Assembly: GCA_910577525.1 (NCBI GenBank)
Contig: CAJTLI010000011.1
Span: 12,767 to 76,766, forward strand
Source: an uncultured Oscillospiraceae bacterium
GTDB lineage: Bacteria; Bacillota; Clostridia; Oscillospirales; Oscillospiraceae
Direction of reading: 5' to 3'
Length of the DNA: 64,000 nucleotides
This document shows, one piece after another, positions 8,174 through 16,865 of the stretch. Numbering within the stretch: position 1 is the stretch's first letter; every line of letters begins with the position of its first letter. Under the pieces are notes generated by a model. That model made no database searches, was not told the DNA's origin, and saw only the letters and a program-made list of their open reading frames with translations. The position numbers and the translations under genes were made by a program.

Positions 8174-8280
8174 GTCGCAAAGTCCGCTCAGTTCCGTTTC
8201 CCGCTGCGCGGAAAACGGAACACGCTGCCTTGCTCCTCCTCTCCGCCCCAAACCCGCTGCGCTGGGCTTTGGGCCGGGAA
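8174..8280 (-). repeat. Dispersed intergenic repeat A, copy 2 (dnaK-dnaJ spacer)
   Basis: This is the second copy of the 106-base element also found at 1816-1921. It shares GTCGCAAAGTCCGCT, CCTTGCTC.TCCTCTCC and the AACCCGCTGCGCTGGGCTT hairpin, with changes that mostly keep the hairpin arms paired. As in copy 1 it lies immediately upstream of a coding start (here dnaJ) and is transcribed on the same strand as that gene. Confidence 0.7.
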
Positions 8281-8286
8281 AAATAA

Positions 8287-8320
8287 GGTAACAGGGCCGC
8301 CGCCGAGGGCGGCCCTGTTG
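8287..8320 (-). terminator. Hairpin after dnaK (terminator or attenuator)
   Basis: A perfect 12-bp stem (AACAGGGCCGCC / GGCGGCCCTGTT, loop 8302-8307) lies four bases after the dnaK stop and is followed on the minus strand by TACCTTATTTTT. It would reduce read-through into dnaJ, or stabilise the upstream dnaK mRNA. Confidence 0.7.
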
Positions 8321-8323
8321 ATT

Positions 8324-10159
8324 TTATTTATTATCGTCATCCACAACCTCGTAGTCGGCGTCCACCACATTATCGCCGCCCTGGGGCTGCTGGCCGCCCA
8401 TGTCGGGGCCGGGGCCGGCCTGGCCCCCCGCCTGGCTGTAGATCTTCTCGCTGACGGCGTAGAATGCCTTGGTGAGCTCCTCGGTGGCGGCCTTGATGGC
8501 CTGGGTGTCGCTGCCCTTCAGGGTCTCCTTCAGCTTCTCCAGCGGGCCCTGAACGCTGGCCTTGTCGGAGGCGTCCAGCTTGCCGCCCATCTCATCCAGC
8601 GTCTTCTCGGCCTGATACACCATCTGGTCGGCCTGGTTGCGGGTGTCCACCTCTTCCTTGCGCTTGGCGTCCTCGGCGGCGAACTGCTCCGCCTCCCGAA
8701 CGGCCTTGTCCACGTCCTCCTTGGACATGTTGGTGGAGGAGGTGATGGTGATGTGCTGCTCGGTGCCGGTGCCCAGGTCCTTGGCGGACACGTTCACGAT
8801 GCCGTTGGCGTCGATGTCGAAGGTCACCTCGATCTGGGGCACGCCCCGGCGGGCGGGGGCGATGCCGTCCAGGTGGAACCGGCCCAGAGTCTTGTTGTAC
8901 TGGGCCATCTCCCGCTCGCCCTGGAGGACGTGGACCTCCACGGAGGTCTGGTTGTCGGCGGCGGTGGTGAAGGTCTGGGACTTCTTGGCGGGGATGGTGG
9001 TGTTGCGGTCGATGAGCTTGGTCATCACACCGCCCATGGTCTCGATGCCCAGGGACAGGGGGGTCACGTCCAGCAGCAGCAGGCCCTTGGTGTCGCCGGT
9101 GAACACGCCGCCCTGGAGGGCCGCGCCCATGGCCACGCACTCGTCGGGGTTGATGCCCTTGAAGCCCTCCTTGCCGGTGAGCTTCTTCACCATGTCCTGG
9201 ACGGCGGGGATACGGCTGGAGCCGCCCACCATGAGGACCTTCTGGATGTCGCTGCCGGACAGGCCCGCGTCGCTCATGGCCTGACGGACGGGACCGGCGG
9301 TGGCCTCCACCAGGTGGCCGGTGAGCTGGTCGAACTTGGCCCGGGTGAGGGTCAAATCCAGGTGCTTGGGGCCGGTGGCGTCGGCGGTGATATAGGGCAG
9401 GTTGATGGTGGTGGAGGTGACGCCGGACAGCTCAATCTTGGCCTTCTCGGCGGCCTCCTTCAGGCGCTGCATGGCCACCTTGTCGCCGGTGAGGTCGATG
9501 CCCTCCGCTTTCTTGAACTCGGCGGCCATCCAGTCCATGACGCACTTGTCGAAGTCGTCGCCGCCCAGGCGGTTGTTGCCCGCGGTGGCCAGCACCTCGA
9601 TGACGCCGTCGCCCACCTCCAGCACGGACACGTCGAAGGTGCCGCCGCCCAGGTCGTAGACCATGATCTTCTGGTCGGACTCCTTGTCCACACCGTAGGC
9701 CAGGGCCGCGGCGGTGGGCTCGTTGATGATGCGCTTGACCTCCATGCCGGCGATCTTGCCCGCGTCCTTGGTGGCCTGGCGCTGGGCGTCGGTGAAGTAG
9801 GCGGGGACGGTGATAACGGCCTCGGTGACGGTCTGGCCCAGGTAGCTCTCGGCGTCTGTCTTCAGCTTCTGGAGGATCATGGCGCTGATCTCCTGGGGGG
9901 TGTATTTCTTGCCGTCGATGGGCACCCGGTAGTCGGAGCCCATCTCCCGCTTGATGGAGGCGATGGTGCGGTCGGGGTTGGTGATGGCCTGGCGCTTGGC
10001 CACCTGGCCCACCATGCGCTCGCCGTCCTTGGAGAAGGCAACAACGGAGGGAGTGGTGCGGTTGCCCTCGGCGTTGGGGATGACCACGGCCTCGCCGCCC
10101 TCCATGACGGAGACGCAGCTGTTGGTGGTGCCTAAATCGATACCGATGATCTTGCTCAT
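8324..10159 (-). CDS. dnaK: DnaK (Hsp70) chaperone
   Basis: This 611-residue protein is full length for Firmicutes Hsp70. The ATPase domain opens with [13 protein letters not shown] (residues 4-16) and contains [12 protein letters not shown] near 160 and [13 protein letters not shown] near 310. The substrate domain and C-terminal lid end in a Gly/Gln-rich tail and VVDDDNK. It folds proteins in the cytoplasm with DnaJ and GrpE. I chose the ATG at 10159 ([10 protein letters not shown]), which has AGGAGG just upstream. A palindromic element separates it from grpE. Confidence 0.98.
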   Translation of the reverse strand: MSKIIGIDLGTTNSCVSVMEGGEAVVIPNAEGNRTTPSVVAFSKDGERMVGQVAKRQAITNPDRTIASIKREMGSDYRVPIDGKKYTPQEISAMILQKLKTDAESYLGQTVTEAVITVPAYFTDAQRQATKDAGKIAGMEVKRIINEPTAAALAYGVDKESDQKIMVYDLGGGTFDVSVLEVGDGVIEVLATAGNNRLGGDDFDKCVMDWMAAEFKKAEGIDLTGDKVAMQRLKEAAEKAKIELSGVTSTTINLPYITADATGPKHLDLTLTRAKFDQLTGHLVEATAGPVRQAMSDAGLSGSDIQKVLMVGGSSRIPAVQDMVKKLTGKEGFKGINPDECVAMGAALQGGVFTGDTKGLLLLDVTPLSLGIETMGGVMTKLIDRNTTIPAKKSQTFTTAADNQTSVEVHVLQGEREMAQYNKTLGRFHLDGIAPARRGVPQIEVTFDIDANGIVNVSAKDLGTGTEQHITITSSTNMSKEDVDKAVREAEQFAAEDAKRKEEVDTRNQADQMVYQAEKTLDEMGGKLDASDKASVQGPLEKLKETLKGSDTQAIKAATEELTKAFYAVSEKIYSQAGGQAGPGPDMGGQQPQGGDNVVDADYEVVDDDNK

Positions 10160-10233
10160 GATGAAATTCCTCCTATATGAAAGTGTATTTTTACAATGTG
10201 AAATTGGGGAACGCTTTGTTGTCACGCTGTCTC

Positions 10234-10311
10234 TGTAGGGGCGGATATCATCCGCCCGCAGGGCTAGGTGTGCCGAATCGGGGGAACGGGCGGATGATAT
10301 CCGCCCCTACA
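10234..10311. repeat. Nested palindromic element B, copy 1 (grpE-dnaK spacer)
   Basis: Perfect 24-base inverted repeats (10234-10257 and 10288-10311) are separated by 30 bases. Each arm is itself a palindrome around GGGCGGATATCATCCGCCC. A diverged copy occurs at 44905-44979. It resembles REP/MITE-like non-coding elements. It is transcribed within the heat-shock operon but leaves both genes intact. Confidence 0.8.
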
Positions 10312-10313
10312 GG

Positions 10314-10934
10314 TCAATTTGCAACCTTAACCATGGAGAACCGGATAACCTTCTCCCCGCAGATGAATCCCTGCTGGAACACCTCCACGATGGTGCTCTC
10401 CCCGGCCTCCTCGTCGTCGCAGTGCATGACGGCGTTGTGGCGGTTGGGGTCGAAGGTCTCGCCCAGGGCGGGGATCGTCTCCACCCCCAGGGCGGTCAGG
10501 GCGTCCTGGAGGCCCTTCATGGTCATCTCCACGCCCTTCTTGTAGGCCTCGTCGCAGGTCTCCTGCTTCAGGGCCCGCTCCAGGTTGTCGTACACCGGGA
10601 GGAACGCCGCCACGGTCTGAGCCTTGGCCTCGGTCCAGGCGTGGTCCTTCTCCTTGGCGGTGCGCTTGCGGTAGTTGTCGTACTCCGCCGCCAGGCGCAG
10701 ATATTTGTCCGCCGCCTCGGCCAGCAGCTGGCCCTGATCCTTCTTGGGCTCCTTCTTCGCCTTTCCGAAGAACCCCTTAGCTTTGGGCTCTGAGGTCTCC
10801 TCCGCGGTCTCGGGGGCTTCCTCAGCCTCGGGCGTCCCGGCGGTCTCCTCTGCGGCCTCCTGCCCGGGCATCTCCGGGGTCTCGTCCCGCTCTTCCTCGG
10901 GGACGGGATTTTCTTTTTTCATTTCTTCAGCCAT
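10314..10934 (-). CDS. grpE: GrpE nucleotide exchange factor
   Basis: This 206-residue protein has a low-complexity Glu/Pro/Ala-rich N-terminus (about 1-65), then a long coiled coil (LAEAADKYLRLAAEYDNYRKR) and the GrpE head with GVETIPALGETFDPNRHNAV and the closing KVIRFSMVKVAN. It releases ADP from DnaK. The acidic extension is longer than in most homologues. The stop lies three bases from palindrome element B. AAGGAGGAA precedes the ATG, and the gap to hrcA is only six bases. Confidence 0.95.
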   Translation of the reverse strand: MAEEMKKENPVPEEERDETPEMPGQEAAEETAGTPEAEEAPETAEETSEPKAKGFFGKAKKEPKKDQGQLLAEAADKYLRLAAEYDNYRKRTAKEKDHAWTEAKAQTVAAFLPVYDNLERALKQETCDEAYKKGVEMTMKGLQDALTALGVETIPALGETFDPNRHNAVMHCDDEEAGESTIVEVFQQGFICGEKVIRFSMVKVAN

Positions 10935-10940
10935 TGGCGT

Positions 10941-12005
10941 CTATTCCTCCTTTTCCGGGGTGCCGGGGGGCAGCTCGGGCTGCCCGAACAGCTTGGACAG
11001 CCCGTCCGCCACATAGGACAGCTTTGCCGCCACCTTGGCGTAGTCCATGCGGGTGGGGCCCACCACGCCGATGACCCCCTTCATGCCGTCCCCGATGTCA
11101 TAGCTTGCCAGCACCACGCTGGTGTCCTTCAGCTCGTCGGCCACATTCTCCGGGCCGATGAGAATTTTGGTGTCGTCCCCGTTCAAGGCGGGCAGCGCCA
11201 GGGCCTGGGCCAGAGCGCGGTCCTCGGACAGGTAGCTCATCAGCTTCTGGGCCTTGCCTACGTCCTGGTATTCCGGGTGGTCCAGGATGTGGCTGGTCCC
11301 GGCGGTGTACACCGCGCCGTTTTCCAGGCCGTCCAGCACCTCCATGGCGAAAGACACCACCAGGGAGATGAGCCCGTAGGAATTGCCCGCCGCGTGCTCG
11401 GCCATCCGCATCAACTCCGGGGTAAGCTGGTCCAGCGTCTTGCCCACGAAGGCGGTGTTGAGCAGGGTGGTGAGCAGCTGGAGCTGGGGCTCGCTCAGGC
11501 CGGCGGGAAGGCGGAACAGCTTGTTTTTCACCACGCTGGAGTCCGTCATCACCACGGCGATGAAGGAGGCGGAATCCACCAGAATCAGGTCGAACCGCTT
11601 GACGGTCAGCCGCCGGGCCCCCTCGGCCAGGGCGAAGGCGGGGTAGTTGGTGAGCTGGGACACCATGCGTCCGGCCTGGTCAATGACCTTGTCCAGCTCC
11701 CGCATCTTCAAGTGGAGGGCCTCGTTGATCTGTTTCGTCTCCTCCAGGCTGAGCCGCTGCTCCTCCATCAGCTCGTTGACGTACAGCCGGTAGCCCTGGG
11801 GGGAAGGCACCCGCCCGGCGGAGGTGTGGGGCTGCTCCAGGTAGCCCAGCTCCGTCAGGTCCGCCAGCTCGTTGCGGATGGTGGCGGAGGAGACCTTCAG
11901 CCCCGCCAGCTGCGCCAGCGCCTTGGACCCCACCGGCTCCGCCGTCTGGATATAGCTTTCCACCACGGCGCGCAGAATTTTCTTTTTCCGCGGCGTCAGT
12001 TCCAA
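10941..12005 (-). CDS. hrcA: HrcA heat-inducible repressor
   Basis: This 354-residue regulator binds CIRCE and represses the heat-shock operon. The N-terminal winged helix is visible: LTPRKKKILRAVVESYI, then VGSKALAQ and SSATIRNELADLTELGYLEQPHTSAGRVPS. A GAF-like core and C-terminal helix follow (GVVGPTRMDYAKVAAKLSYVADGLSKLF). The start is TTG at 12005, preceded by GGAGGAGGAG at good spacing. It is the first gene of hrcA-grpE-dnaK-dnaJ and represses its own promoter. Confidence 0.97.
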   Translation of the reverse strand: MELTPRKKKILRAVVESYIQTAEPVGSKALAQLAGLKVSSATIRNELADLTELGYLEQPHTSAGRVPSPQGYRLYVNELMEEQRLSLEETKQINEALHLKMRELDKVIDQAGRMVSQLTNYPAFALAEGARRLTVKRFDLILVDSASFIAVVMTDSSVVKNKLFRLPAGLSEPQLQLLTTLLNTAFVGKTLDQLTPELMRMAEHAAGNSYGLISLVVSFAMEVLDGLENGAVYTAGTSHILDHPEYQDVGKAQKLMSYLSEDRALAQALALPALNGDDTKILIGPENVADELKDTSVVLASYDIGDGMKGVIGVVGPTRMDYAKVAAKLSYVADGLSKLFGQPELPPGTPEKEE

Positions 12006-12026
12006 AGCTCCTCCTCCTCTCCGAGT

Positions 12027-12053
12027 TTAGCACTCGCGCTTCCTGAGTGCTAA
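12027..12053. promoter_or_regulatory. CIRCE operator
   Basis: TTAGCACTC, nine bases, GAGTGCTAA: a perfect match to the HrcA operator. It lies between the promoter -10 box and the hrcA start. Confidence 0.98.
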
Positions 12054-12057
12054 AGAT

Positions 12058-12086
12058 AATCTACCACTACCCCCTCAAAATGTCAA
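12058..12086 (-). promoter_or_regulatory. Heat-shock operon promoter
   Basis: On the minus strand TTGACA (12081-12086) is followed after 17 bases by TAGATT (12058-12063). The start site would fall inside CIRCE, consistent with HrcA blocking transcription. Confidence 0.85.
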
Positions 12087-12301
12087 TAGTTCAGTTGTAA
12101 ATTAAATGTGAATGTGGGGCACCGCCAAAAATCCGGCCTGACTTCGCACACCGAAGCCGGGACTGCTGGCCGCCCGCCGTTGCCCGATTTGGTGCAAAAC
12201 GAAAAAAGGGCTTTCTTTTTCGCGGCTGTCGTAGTAAGATAAGCAGGTGTGGGCATTGCCCATTATTAGGATCATGCGCATCTGCGCAGTGGGAGGCCGC
12301 G

Positions 12302-14563
12302 ATGATCAACCTATTATCTTTGACCGCCGCCCCGGAGGAGAGCGCCCCGCTCACCCTCCAGGGAATCTGGGACGCGGTGGTATCCGGGGTGGGCTGGTTT
12401 TTCAAGAACCTGTCCCCGGCCTTTGCCTGGGCGCTGCTGGGCCTGACCGCCTGCGCCGCCTTTTTCGTCTATTACTGGTGGTGCCTGCGCCCCCGGCCCC
12501 ACAGCCTGGAGTGGATCGCCATGGAGGAGGAGAACTCCAAGCCCCGCCGCCTGACCCTCACCCTGCCCTGCCACCCCATGGAAAAGGGAGACGCCCTGCC
12601 CCTGCTGCTGCTGACGGCGGTGTACGCCTTCACCGCCTTCTTCCAGCTGGGCAATCTCTCCGGCCCCCAGAATCCGGCCAAGCTCCGTCAGGGGGACGTG
12701 GTGGAGTTCTCCTATGACCAGCCGGCGACGGTGGACAAGCTGTCCTACTTTACCTCTCTGGGCACGGGGTACTATACCCTGGAGTGGGAAGCGGAGGACG
12801 GGACATGGCGGAGCGTGAAGCTGGACCAGCCCTACAACTCCCTGTTCAAATGGAAGGTGCTGGACCTGACCAAGGTGAAGGAAAACGGCGAGGAGGCCAA
12901 GGAGGGAGAAGCCCCTGTGGGGGTGATTCTGGCCTCCAAATTCCGGCTTACCGCCGCCAGCGCCCCCCGGGAGGAGGGGCTGTGGCTGGCGGAGCTGGCG
13001 CTGTGGAGCGGGGCGGAAACCGTTGTGGGCGAGGACGGGGAGCGGCGCACGCCGGTGGCCAAGCCCGTACCGGACCGGGTGGACGAGCAGGGTGCGGCTC
13101 TGTTTGACGAGCGGGAGGAGTGGACCGCCAAGTCCACCTACCTGAACTCCTCCTATTTCGACGAGATCTACCACCCCCGCACCGCCCTGGAGCACCTGAA
13201 CAACGTCTACCCCTACGAGGTGTCCCACCCGCCCCTGGGCAAGCTGATCCTGTCGGTGGGCATCGCCATCTTCGGCATGGTCCCCTTCGGCTGGCGGTTC
13301 ATGGGCACCCTGTTCGGGGTGCTGATGGTGCCCATCCTCTATATTTTCCTGAAAAACCTCTTTGGCAAGACCCCGGCGGCCCTGTGCGGCACGGCCCTGT
13401 TCACCTTCGACTTCATGCACCTGGTCCAGACCCGCATCGCCACCATCGACACCTACGGCGTGTTCTTCATCCTGGTGTCCTACTACTTCATGTACCGCTG
13501 GCTGGCGGTGCCCGCGGGGAAGAAGCTGCGGTATTACATCCTGCCCCTGGGGCTCAGCGGTCTGTTCTGGGGGATCGGCTGCGCCTCCAAGTGGACGGTG
13601 GTGTACGCCGGGGTGGGGCTGGCCCTGCTGTGGCTTCTGGGCATGATCTTCAAAGCCGGGGACTGGCGGGAGGCGGACAACAAGGCCCGGCGGGAGACCG
13701 CTCCCCCCGAGGTCCGGGAGAACGTGGCCGAGGCCATGTTCCTGGAGGCGTCTCCCCCCTGGGAGCGGCCCCAGGTTCCCTCCTTTGCCGTCCACGTCTG
13801 GGGGACCATCGGCCTGTCCGTTATATTCTTTGTGCTGATTCCCGTCTGTATTTATACGGCGTCCTATTTCCCCTACGCCATGGCCCGGGGGAACAACGCC
13901 GGGTTCTGGGGCATGGCCCAGCAGTGCCTCACCTGGCCCTTCGCCCAGCTGCCCCAGCACCTGGCGGCTGTAGAGGGCGGCCAGGACTTCTTCGACGTGA
14001 TCCGGGGCACGGACCACCCCATAGACATTATGCTGCAAAACCAGCACTTCATGTTTACCTACCACCAGGGGGTCCACACCCCCCACCCCTACGAGTCCTA
14101 CTGGTATCAGTGGATTTTCGACGGCCGCCCCATCCTGTACTACCGGGACCTGGACGTGCCGGGGATGAAGAGCCTGTTCGCCTCCTTCAACAACCCCCTG
14201 GTGTCCTGGGCGGGACTGCTGGCCTTCTTTGGGGTGGCTATCCAGACGGTGCGCCGCCGGGACGGCAAGGGCCTGTTCATCCTCATTGCCATCCTGTCCC
14301 AGTTTGTGCCCTGGCTGCCCATCGGGCGGATTCTGTTCGCCTACCACTACTTCCCCACGGTGCTCTTCCTGTGCTTTGCCATTGCCTATCTTATGGACGG
14401 CATGCTGGAGCGCAAACGGAGGGGCTACCAGCTGGCGGTATACGGCTTCACCGGGTACGCGGCGGTCCTGTACGCGGTATTCTACCCGGAGCTGATTGGA
14501 ATTTACGTGCCCACCTGGTACAGTCAGTATTTCCTGCGCTGGTTCCCAAGCTGGCCGCTGTAG
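12302..14563 (+). CDS. Protein-O-mannosyltransferase-like membrane glycosyltransferase
   Basis: This 753-residue membrane protein resembles PMT-type, polyprenyl-phosphate-sugar-dependent glycosyltransferases. Membrane segments occur near 42-60 and 100-117. An extracellular beta-rich insertion (about 125-240) looks like a discoidin-type fold. The catalytic loop YFDEIYHPRTALEHLNN (about 280-296) is followed by HPPLGKLILSVGIAIFG. About nine further membrane helices and the PMT C-terminal region follow (TYHQGVHTPHPYESYWYQW near 580). It probably glycosylates exported proteins. It stands alone, without a sugar-carrier synthase beside it. GGGAGG precedes the ATG. Confidence 0.85.
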   Translation: MINLLSLTAAPEESAPLTLQGIWDAVVSGVGWFFKNLSPAFAWALLGLTACAAFFVYYWWCLRPRPHSLEWIAMEEENSKPRRLTLTLPCHPMEKGDALPLLLLTAVYAFTAFFQLGNLSGPQNPAKLRQGDVVEFSYDQPATVDKLSYFTSLGTGYYTLEWEAEDGTWRSVKLDQPYNSLFKWKVLDLTKVKENGEEAKEGEAPVGVILASKFRLTAASAPREEGLWLAELALWSGAETVVGEDGERRTPVAKPVPDRVDEQGAALFDEREEWTAKSTYLNSSYFDEIYHPRTALEHLNNVYPYEVSHPPLGKLILSVGIAIFGMVPFGWRFMGTLFGVLMVPILYIFLKNLFGKTPAALCGTALFTFDFMHLVQTRIATIDTYGVFFILVSYYFMYRWLAVPAGKKLRYYILPLGLSGLFWGIGCASKWTVVYAGVGLALLWLLGMIFKAGDWREADNKARRETAPPEVRENVAEAMFLEASPPWERPQVPSFAVHVWGTIGLSVIFFVLIPVCIYTASYFPYAMARGNNAGFWGMAQQCLTWPFAQLPQHLAAVEGGQDFFDVIRGTDHPIDIMLQNQHFMFTYHQGVHTPHPYESYWYQWIFDGRPILYYRDLDVPGMKSLFASFNNPLVSWAGLLAFFGVAIQTVRRRDGKGLFILIAILSQFVPWLPIGRILFAYHYFPTVLFLCFAIAYLMDGMLERKRRGYQLAVYGFTGYAAVLYAVFYPELIGIYVPTWYSQYFLRWFPSWPL

Positions 14564-14872
14564 CCCTGCCGGGGGCGGTACTTTCTCTCATGTGAGAGAA
14601 AGTACCCAAAGAGAACACTTAAGGGGCCGCCCGCCTTGAGAATCCCCGCCGCGGGGGACGTCCTATACGAAGCGCAGGCAAGACCCTTCCGGCGCCAGCT
14701 TCTTTCGACTGGTCTCCCCCTATTGGCGCTGCCGCCGGTGTCCGGACACTGAAACCTGGGCGGGGCCCACGGGCCGCGCCTGGGCAGGCGGACCGGCCGG
14801 CGCCGGGGTGATATCTGCCGCGCCCGACCGTCTGCGGCGGGGGCGCGGACCTCTATTTTAAACCGCAAGGTC
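14564..14872. other. 309-base gene-free, GC-rich intergenic region with palindrome
   Basis: No coding frame is supported. It opens with a perfect stem (GTACTTTCTCTCA / TGAGAGAAAGTAC, 14579-14606), then GC-rich sequence with several short inverted repeats (CCCCGCCGCGGGG and a GGCCGG-rich stretch). The first stem may terminate the upstream gene. The remainder looks like a degenerate repeat or structured RNA, but I cannot name it. Confidence 0.5.
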
Positions 14873-14881
14873 GTGTATATT

Positions 14882-15697
14882 ATGTATTTATGCGATGTCC
14901 ACAGCCATACGAAAATCTCCCCGGACAGCGAGGCGCAGCTGCTGGACATGGCCCGGGCCGCCATTCGGGCTGGGCTGGAGGAGCTGTGCGCCACCGACCA
15001 CTGCGACCTGCTGGGGCTGGAGGGTGAGCCGGTGACTTTCTTCGACTGGCCCGCCGCCAAAGCGCAGTACCGCGCCGTGAAGGCGGCCATGGGGGACAGG
15101 CTGGTTCTCCGGCTGGGGCTGGAGCTGGGCTCCGCCTCCTGCGACCCCGCCGCGGCCCGGGATATTCTGGCTCAGGGCGGGGAAGAGCTGGACTTTGTGC
15201 TGGGCTCCCTCCACAACTGGATCGGCATGGAGGGGGGGCGCGACCTGGCCTTCTCCAACTACCGGGGCAGTCCGGAGCTGTGCCGGAGGGCGATGGAGTC
15301 CACTTTGGACCACACCTGGACCCTGGTGGCAGAGTGCCCCGACTGTTATGACAGCCTGGCTCACATCGTCTACCCCCTGCGGTACATCCGCCGGGACGGA
15401 GGAGAGCTGTCCATCGGGGAGTATGAGGACCGGGTCCGGACTATTTTCACCGAGGTGGCCAGGACCGGCCACGCCCTGGAGGTCAACGTGTACCGGGGAA
15501 AGGATCTGGACTCCTGGCCCCCGCTGCTGGCCTGGTTTAAGGAGTGCGGCGGGGAGCTGGTGACGGTGGGGGCGGACGCCCACCGGCCTGAACACGTTGC
15601 CCTGGGCATCCCCCAGGCCCTGGATATGCTGAAGGCGGCGGGGTTCGATTATGTGGCCACCTATGAGCGCCGGAGGCCGGTGCTCCACAAACTGTAA
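14882..15697 (+). CDS. hisJ: PHP-domain histidinol-phosphatase (HisJ family)
   Basis: A PHP-fold metal phosphatase of about 271 residues. Metal ligands are visible in DVHSHTKISPDS (about 4-15), ATDHCD (about 38-43), LGLELG, LGSLHNW, the histidine after DSLA, and GADAHRPEHV near 230. The family cleaves histidinol phosphate in histidine synthesis, but some members act on other phosphates and no his genes are nearby, so the substrate is uncertain. A GTG nine bases upstream is an alternative start. AAGG precedes both. The stop lies 15 bases before rpiB. Confidence 0.8.
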   Translation: MYLCDVHSHTKISPDSEAQLLDMARAAIRAGLEELCATDHCDLLGLEGEPVTFFDWPAAKAQYRAVKAAMGDRLVLRLGLELGSASCDPAAARDILAQGGEELDFVLGSLHNWIGMEGGRDLAFSNYRGSPELCRRAMESTLDHTWTLVAECPDCYDSLAHIVYPLRYIRRDGGELSIGEYEDRVRTIFTEVARTGHALEVNVYRGKDLDSWPPLLAWFKECGGELVTVGADAHRPEHVALGIPQALDMLKAAGFDYVATYERRRPVLHKL

Positions 15698-15712
15698 AGG
15701 GGATCTGAGACT

Positions 15713-16153
15713 ATGAAAATTTCCATCGCCTGCGACCACGGGGCCTTCGAATTGAAGGAGCGGCTCAAGGCCCATTTGCTGGAGCAGGGCCATCAGGTCA
15801 CTGACTGCGGAACCCACAGCGGGGACAGCTGCGACTATCCCGACTACGCCCGCCCCGCCGCCCAGCTGGTGGCGGACGGCGTCTGTGAGCGGGGGGTGGT
15901 GCTGTGCACCACCGGGATCGGCGTGTCCATGGTGGCCAACAAGGTGAAGGGGGTGCGGTGCGCCCTGTGCCACGAGGCCCTGTCCGCCGAGCTGACCCGC
16001 CGCCACAACGACGCCAACGTGCTGGCCATGGGGGCGGGCGTCACCGGGGGCAATCTGGCGGAGCGGATTTTAGACGTGTTCCTGTCCACCGAGTTCGAGG
16101 GGGGGCGCCACCGGCGCCGGGTGGACAAGATGATGGAGACGGAGCGGGGATGA
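15713..16153 (+). CDS. rpiB: Ribose-5-phosphate isomerase B
   Basis: This 146-residue protein interconverts ribose-5-phosphate and ribulose-5-phosphate. RpiB features are clear: KISIACDHGAFELKE (2-16), DYPDYARPAA, the phosphate loop CTTGIGVSMVANKVKGVRCAL (active-site Cys near 63), HNDANVLAMGAG and the C-terminal GGRHRRRVDKM. Length is standard. It follows the PHP phosphatase by 15 bases with a GGGGATC site, so the two probably share a transcript that ends at the strong hairpin downstream. Confidence 0.95.
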   Translation: MKISIACDHGAFELKERLKAHLLEQGHQVTDCGTHSGDSCDYPDYARPAAQLVADGVCERGVVLCTTGIGVSMVANKVKGVRCALCHEALSAELTRRHNDANVLAMGAGVTGGNLAERILDVFLSTEFEGGRHRRRVDKMMETERG

Positions 16154-16215
16154 TCCCCTGTTCGATTGGAAGGGGCCGTGGAGCCGCGCCTGGGCCGGGC
16201 GCGATGACGCGGTCA

Positions 16216-16262
16216 GACAAAAACCCGTGCCGAAGCGCGTCGCTTCGGCACGGGTTTTTAGC
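16216..16262. terminator. Bidirectional terminator between rpiB and rnmV
   Basis: AAACCCGTGCCGAAGCG pairs perfectly with CGCTTCGGCACGGGTTT across a three-base loop, flanked by A-rich and T-rich tracts. It serves both convergent genes. Confidence 0.9.
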
Positions 16263-16268
16263 GGTCTC

Positions 16269-16865
16269 TTATTGGGCCAGAAGCCCGTCCAGCTCCTGGG
16301 GGGTATACAGCGCGTTCAGCGCCGCCAGCAGGGCCTTGGCGCTCATGTGCTCCGGCAGCTCCAGCCTGCGCAGGAGCGCCGCCCTGCGCGCCGCCGCGTC
16401 CGGCGTCCCGGACAGCCCCAGGGCAAACAGGTCCGCCGGGGTCAGGTCCCCCTGCTCCCGGGCCGGGGCGTCCCCGTCCAGCACCGTGGCCCCGGCCCGG
16501 AGGATGGCGTTGCGCAAGACCTCCGGAGACATCCCCTCCACCCCCAGCTTGCCCTCTCTGCCGGGGGCTTTTTTGCGCCGCTCCTTGCCGTACACGTCGG
16601 GGATATAGGCGTGCTTGAGCCGGTCCTTGGGAATGGCCCCCTTCAGGTAATTGCGGATGACGAACCCCGCCCCGTCGGAGTCGGTGAGGACGATGAGCCC
16701 CCGATGGGCCGCCAGCCGCCGCAGAAAGGCCAGCCGCTCCCCGTCCTTGAACACGCCGAAGCCCGCCGTCTCCAGGATGAGGGTGTCCGCCACCCCGGCC
16801 AGGGCGGCCTTGTCGTACCGGCCCTCCACCACGATGGCCTCGCGGATGCGCAGGGGGGCGCTCAT
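16269..16865 (-). CDS. rnmV: Ribonuclease M5 (toprim, 5S rRNA maturation)
   Basis: This 198-residue protein begins MSAPLRIREAIVVEGRYDK, the RNase M5 toprim motif with the catalytic Glu. VLTDSDGAGFVIRNYLK follows near 60-75, with the DxD metal site, and HAYIPDVYGKERRKKAPG near 90. It trims precursor 5S rRNA. The ATG overlaps the holA stop by four bases (ATGA), indicating coupling. A longer frame inside holA is rejected because the toprim strand begins at this ATG. A C-terminal helical domain of about 80 residues completes the family. Confidence 0.92.
   Translation of the reverse strand: MSAPLRIREAIVVEGRYDKAALAGVADTLILETAGFGVFKDGERLAFLRRLAAHRGLIVLTDSDGAGFVIRNYLKGAIPKDRLKHAYIPDVYGKERRKKAPGREGKLGVEGMSPEVLRNAILRAGATVLDGDAPAREQGDLTPADLFALGLSGTPDAAARRAALLRRLELPEHMSAKALLAALNALYTPQELDGLLAQ

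Noticed and set aside
7949..10135. A 728-codon open frame on the plus strand opposite dnaK
   Set aside because: It is antisense to a clear dnaK, has low-complexity Gly/His/Val sequence and no ribosome site. Long shadow frames are expected in GC-rich coding DNA.
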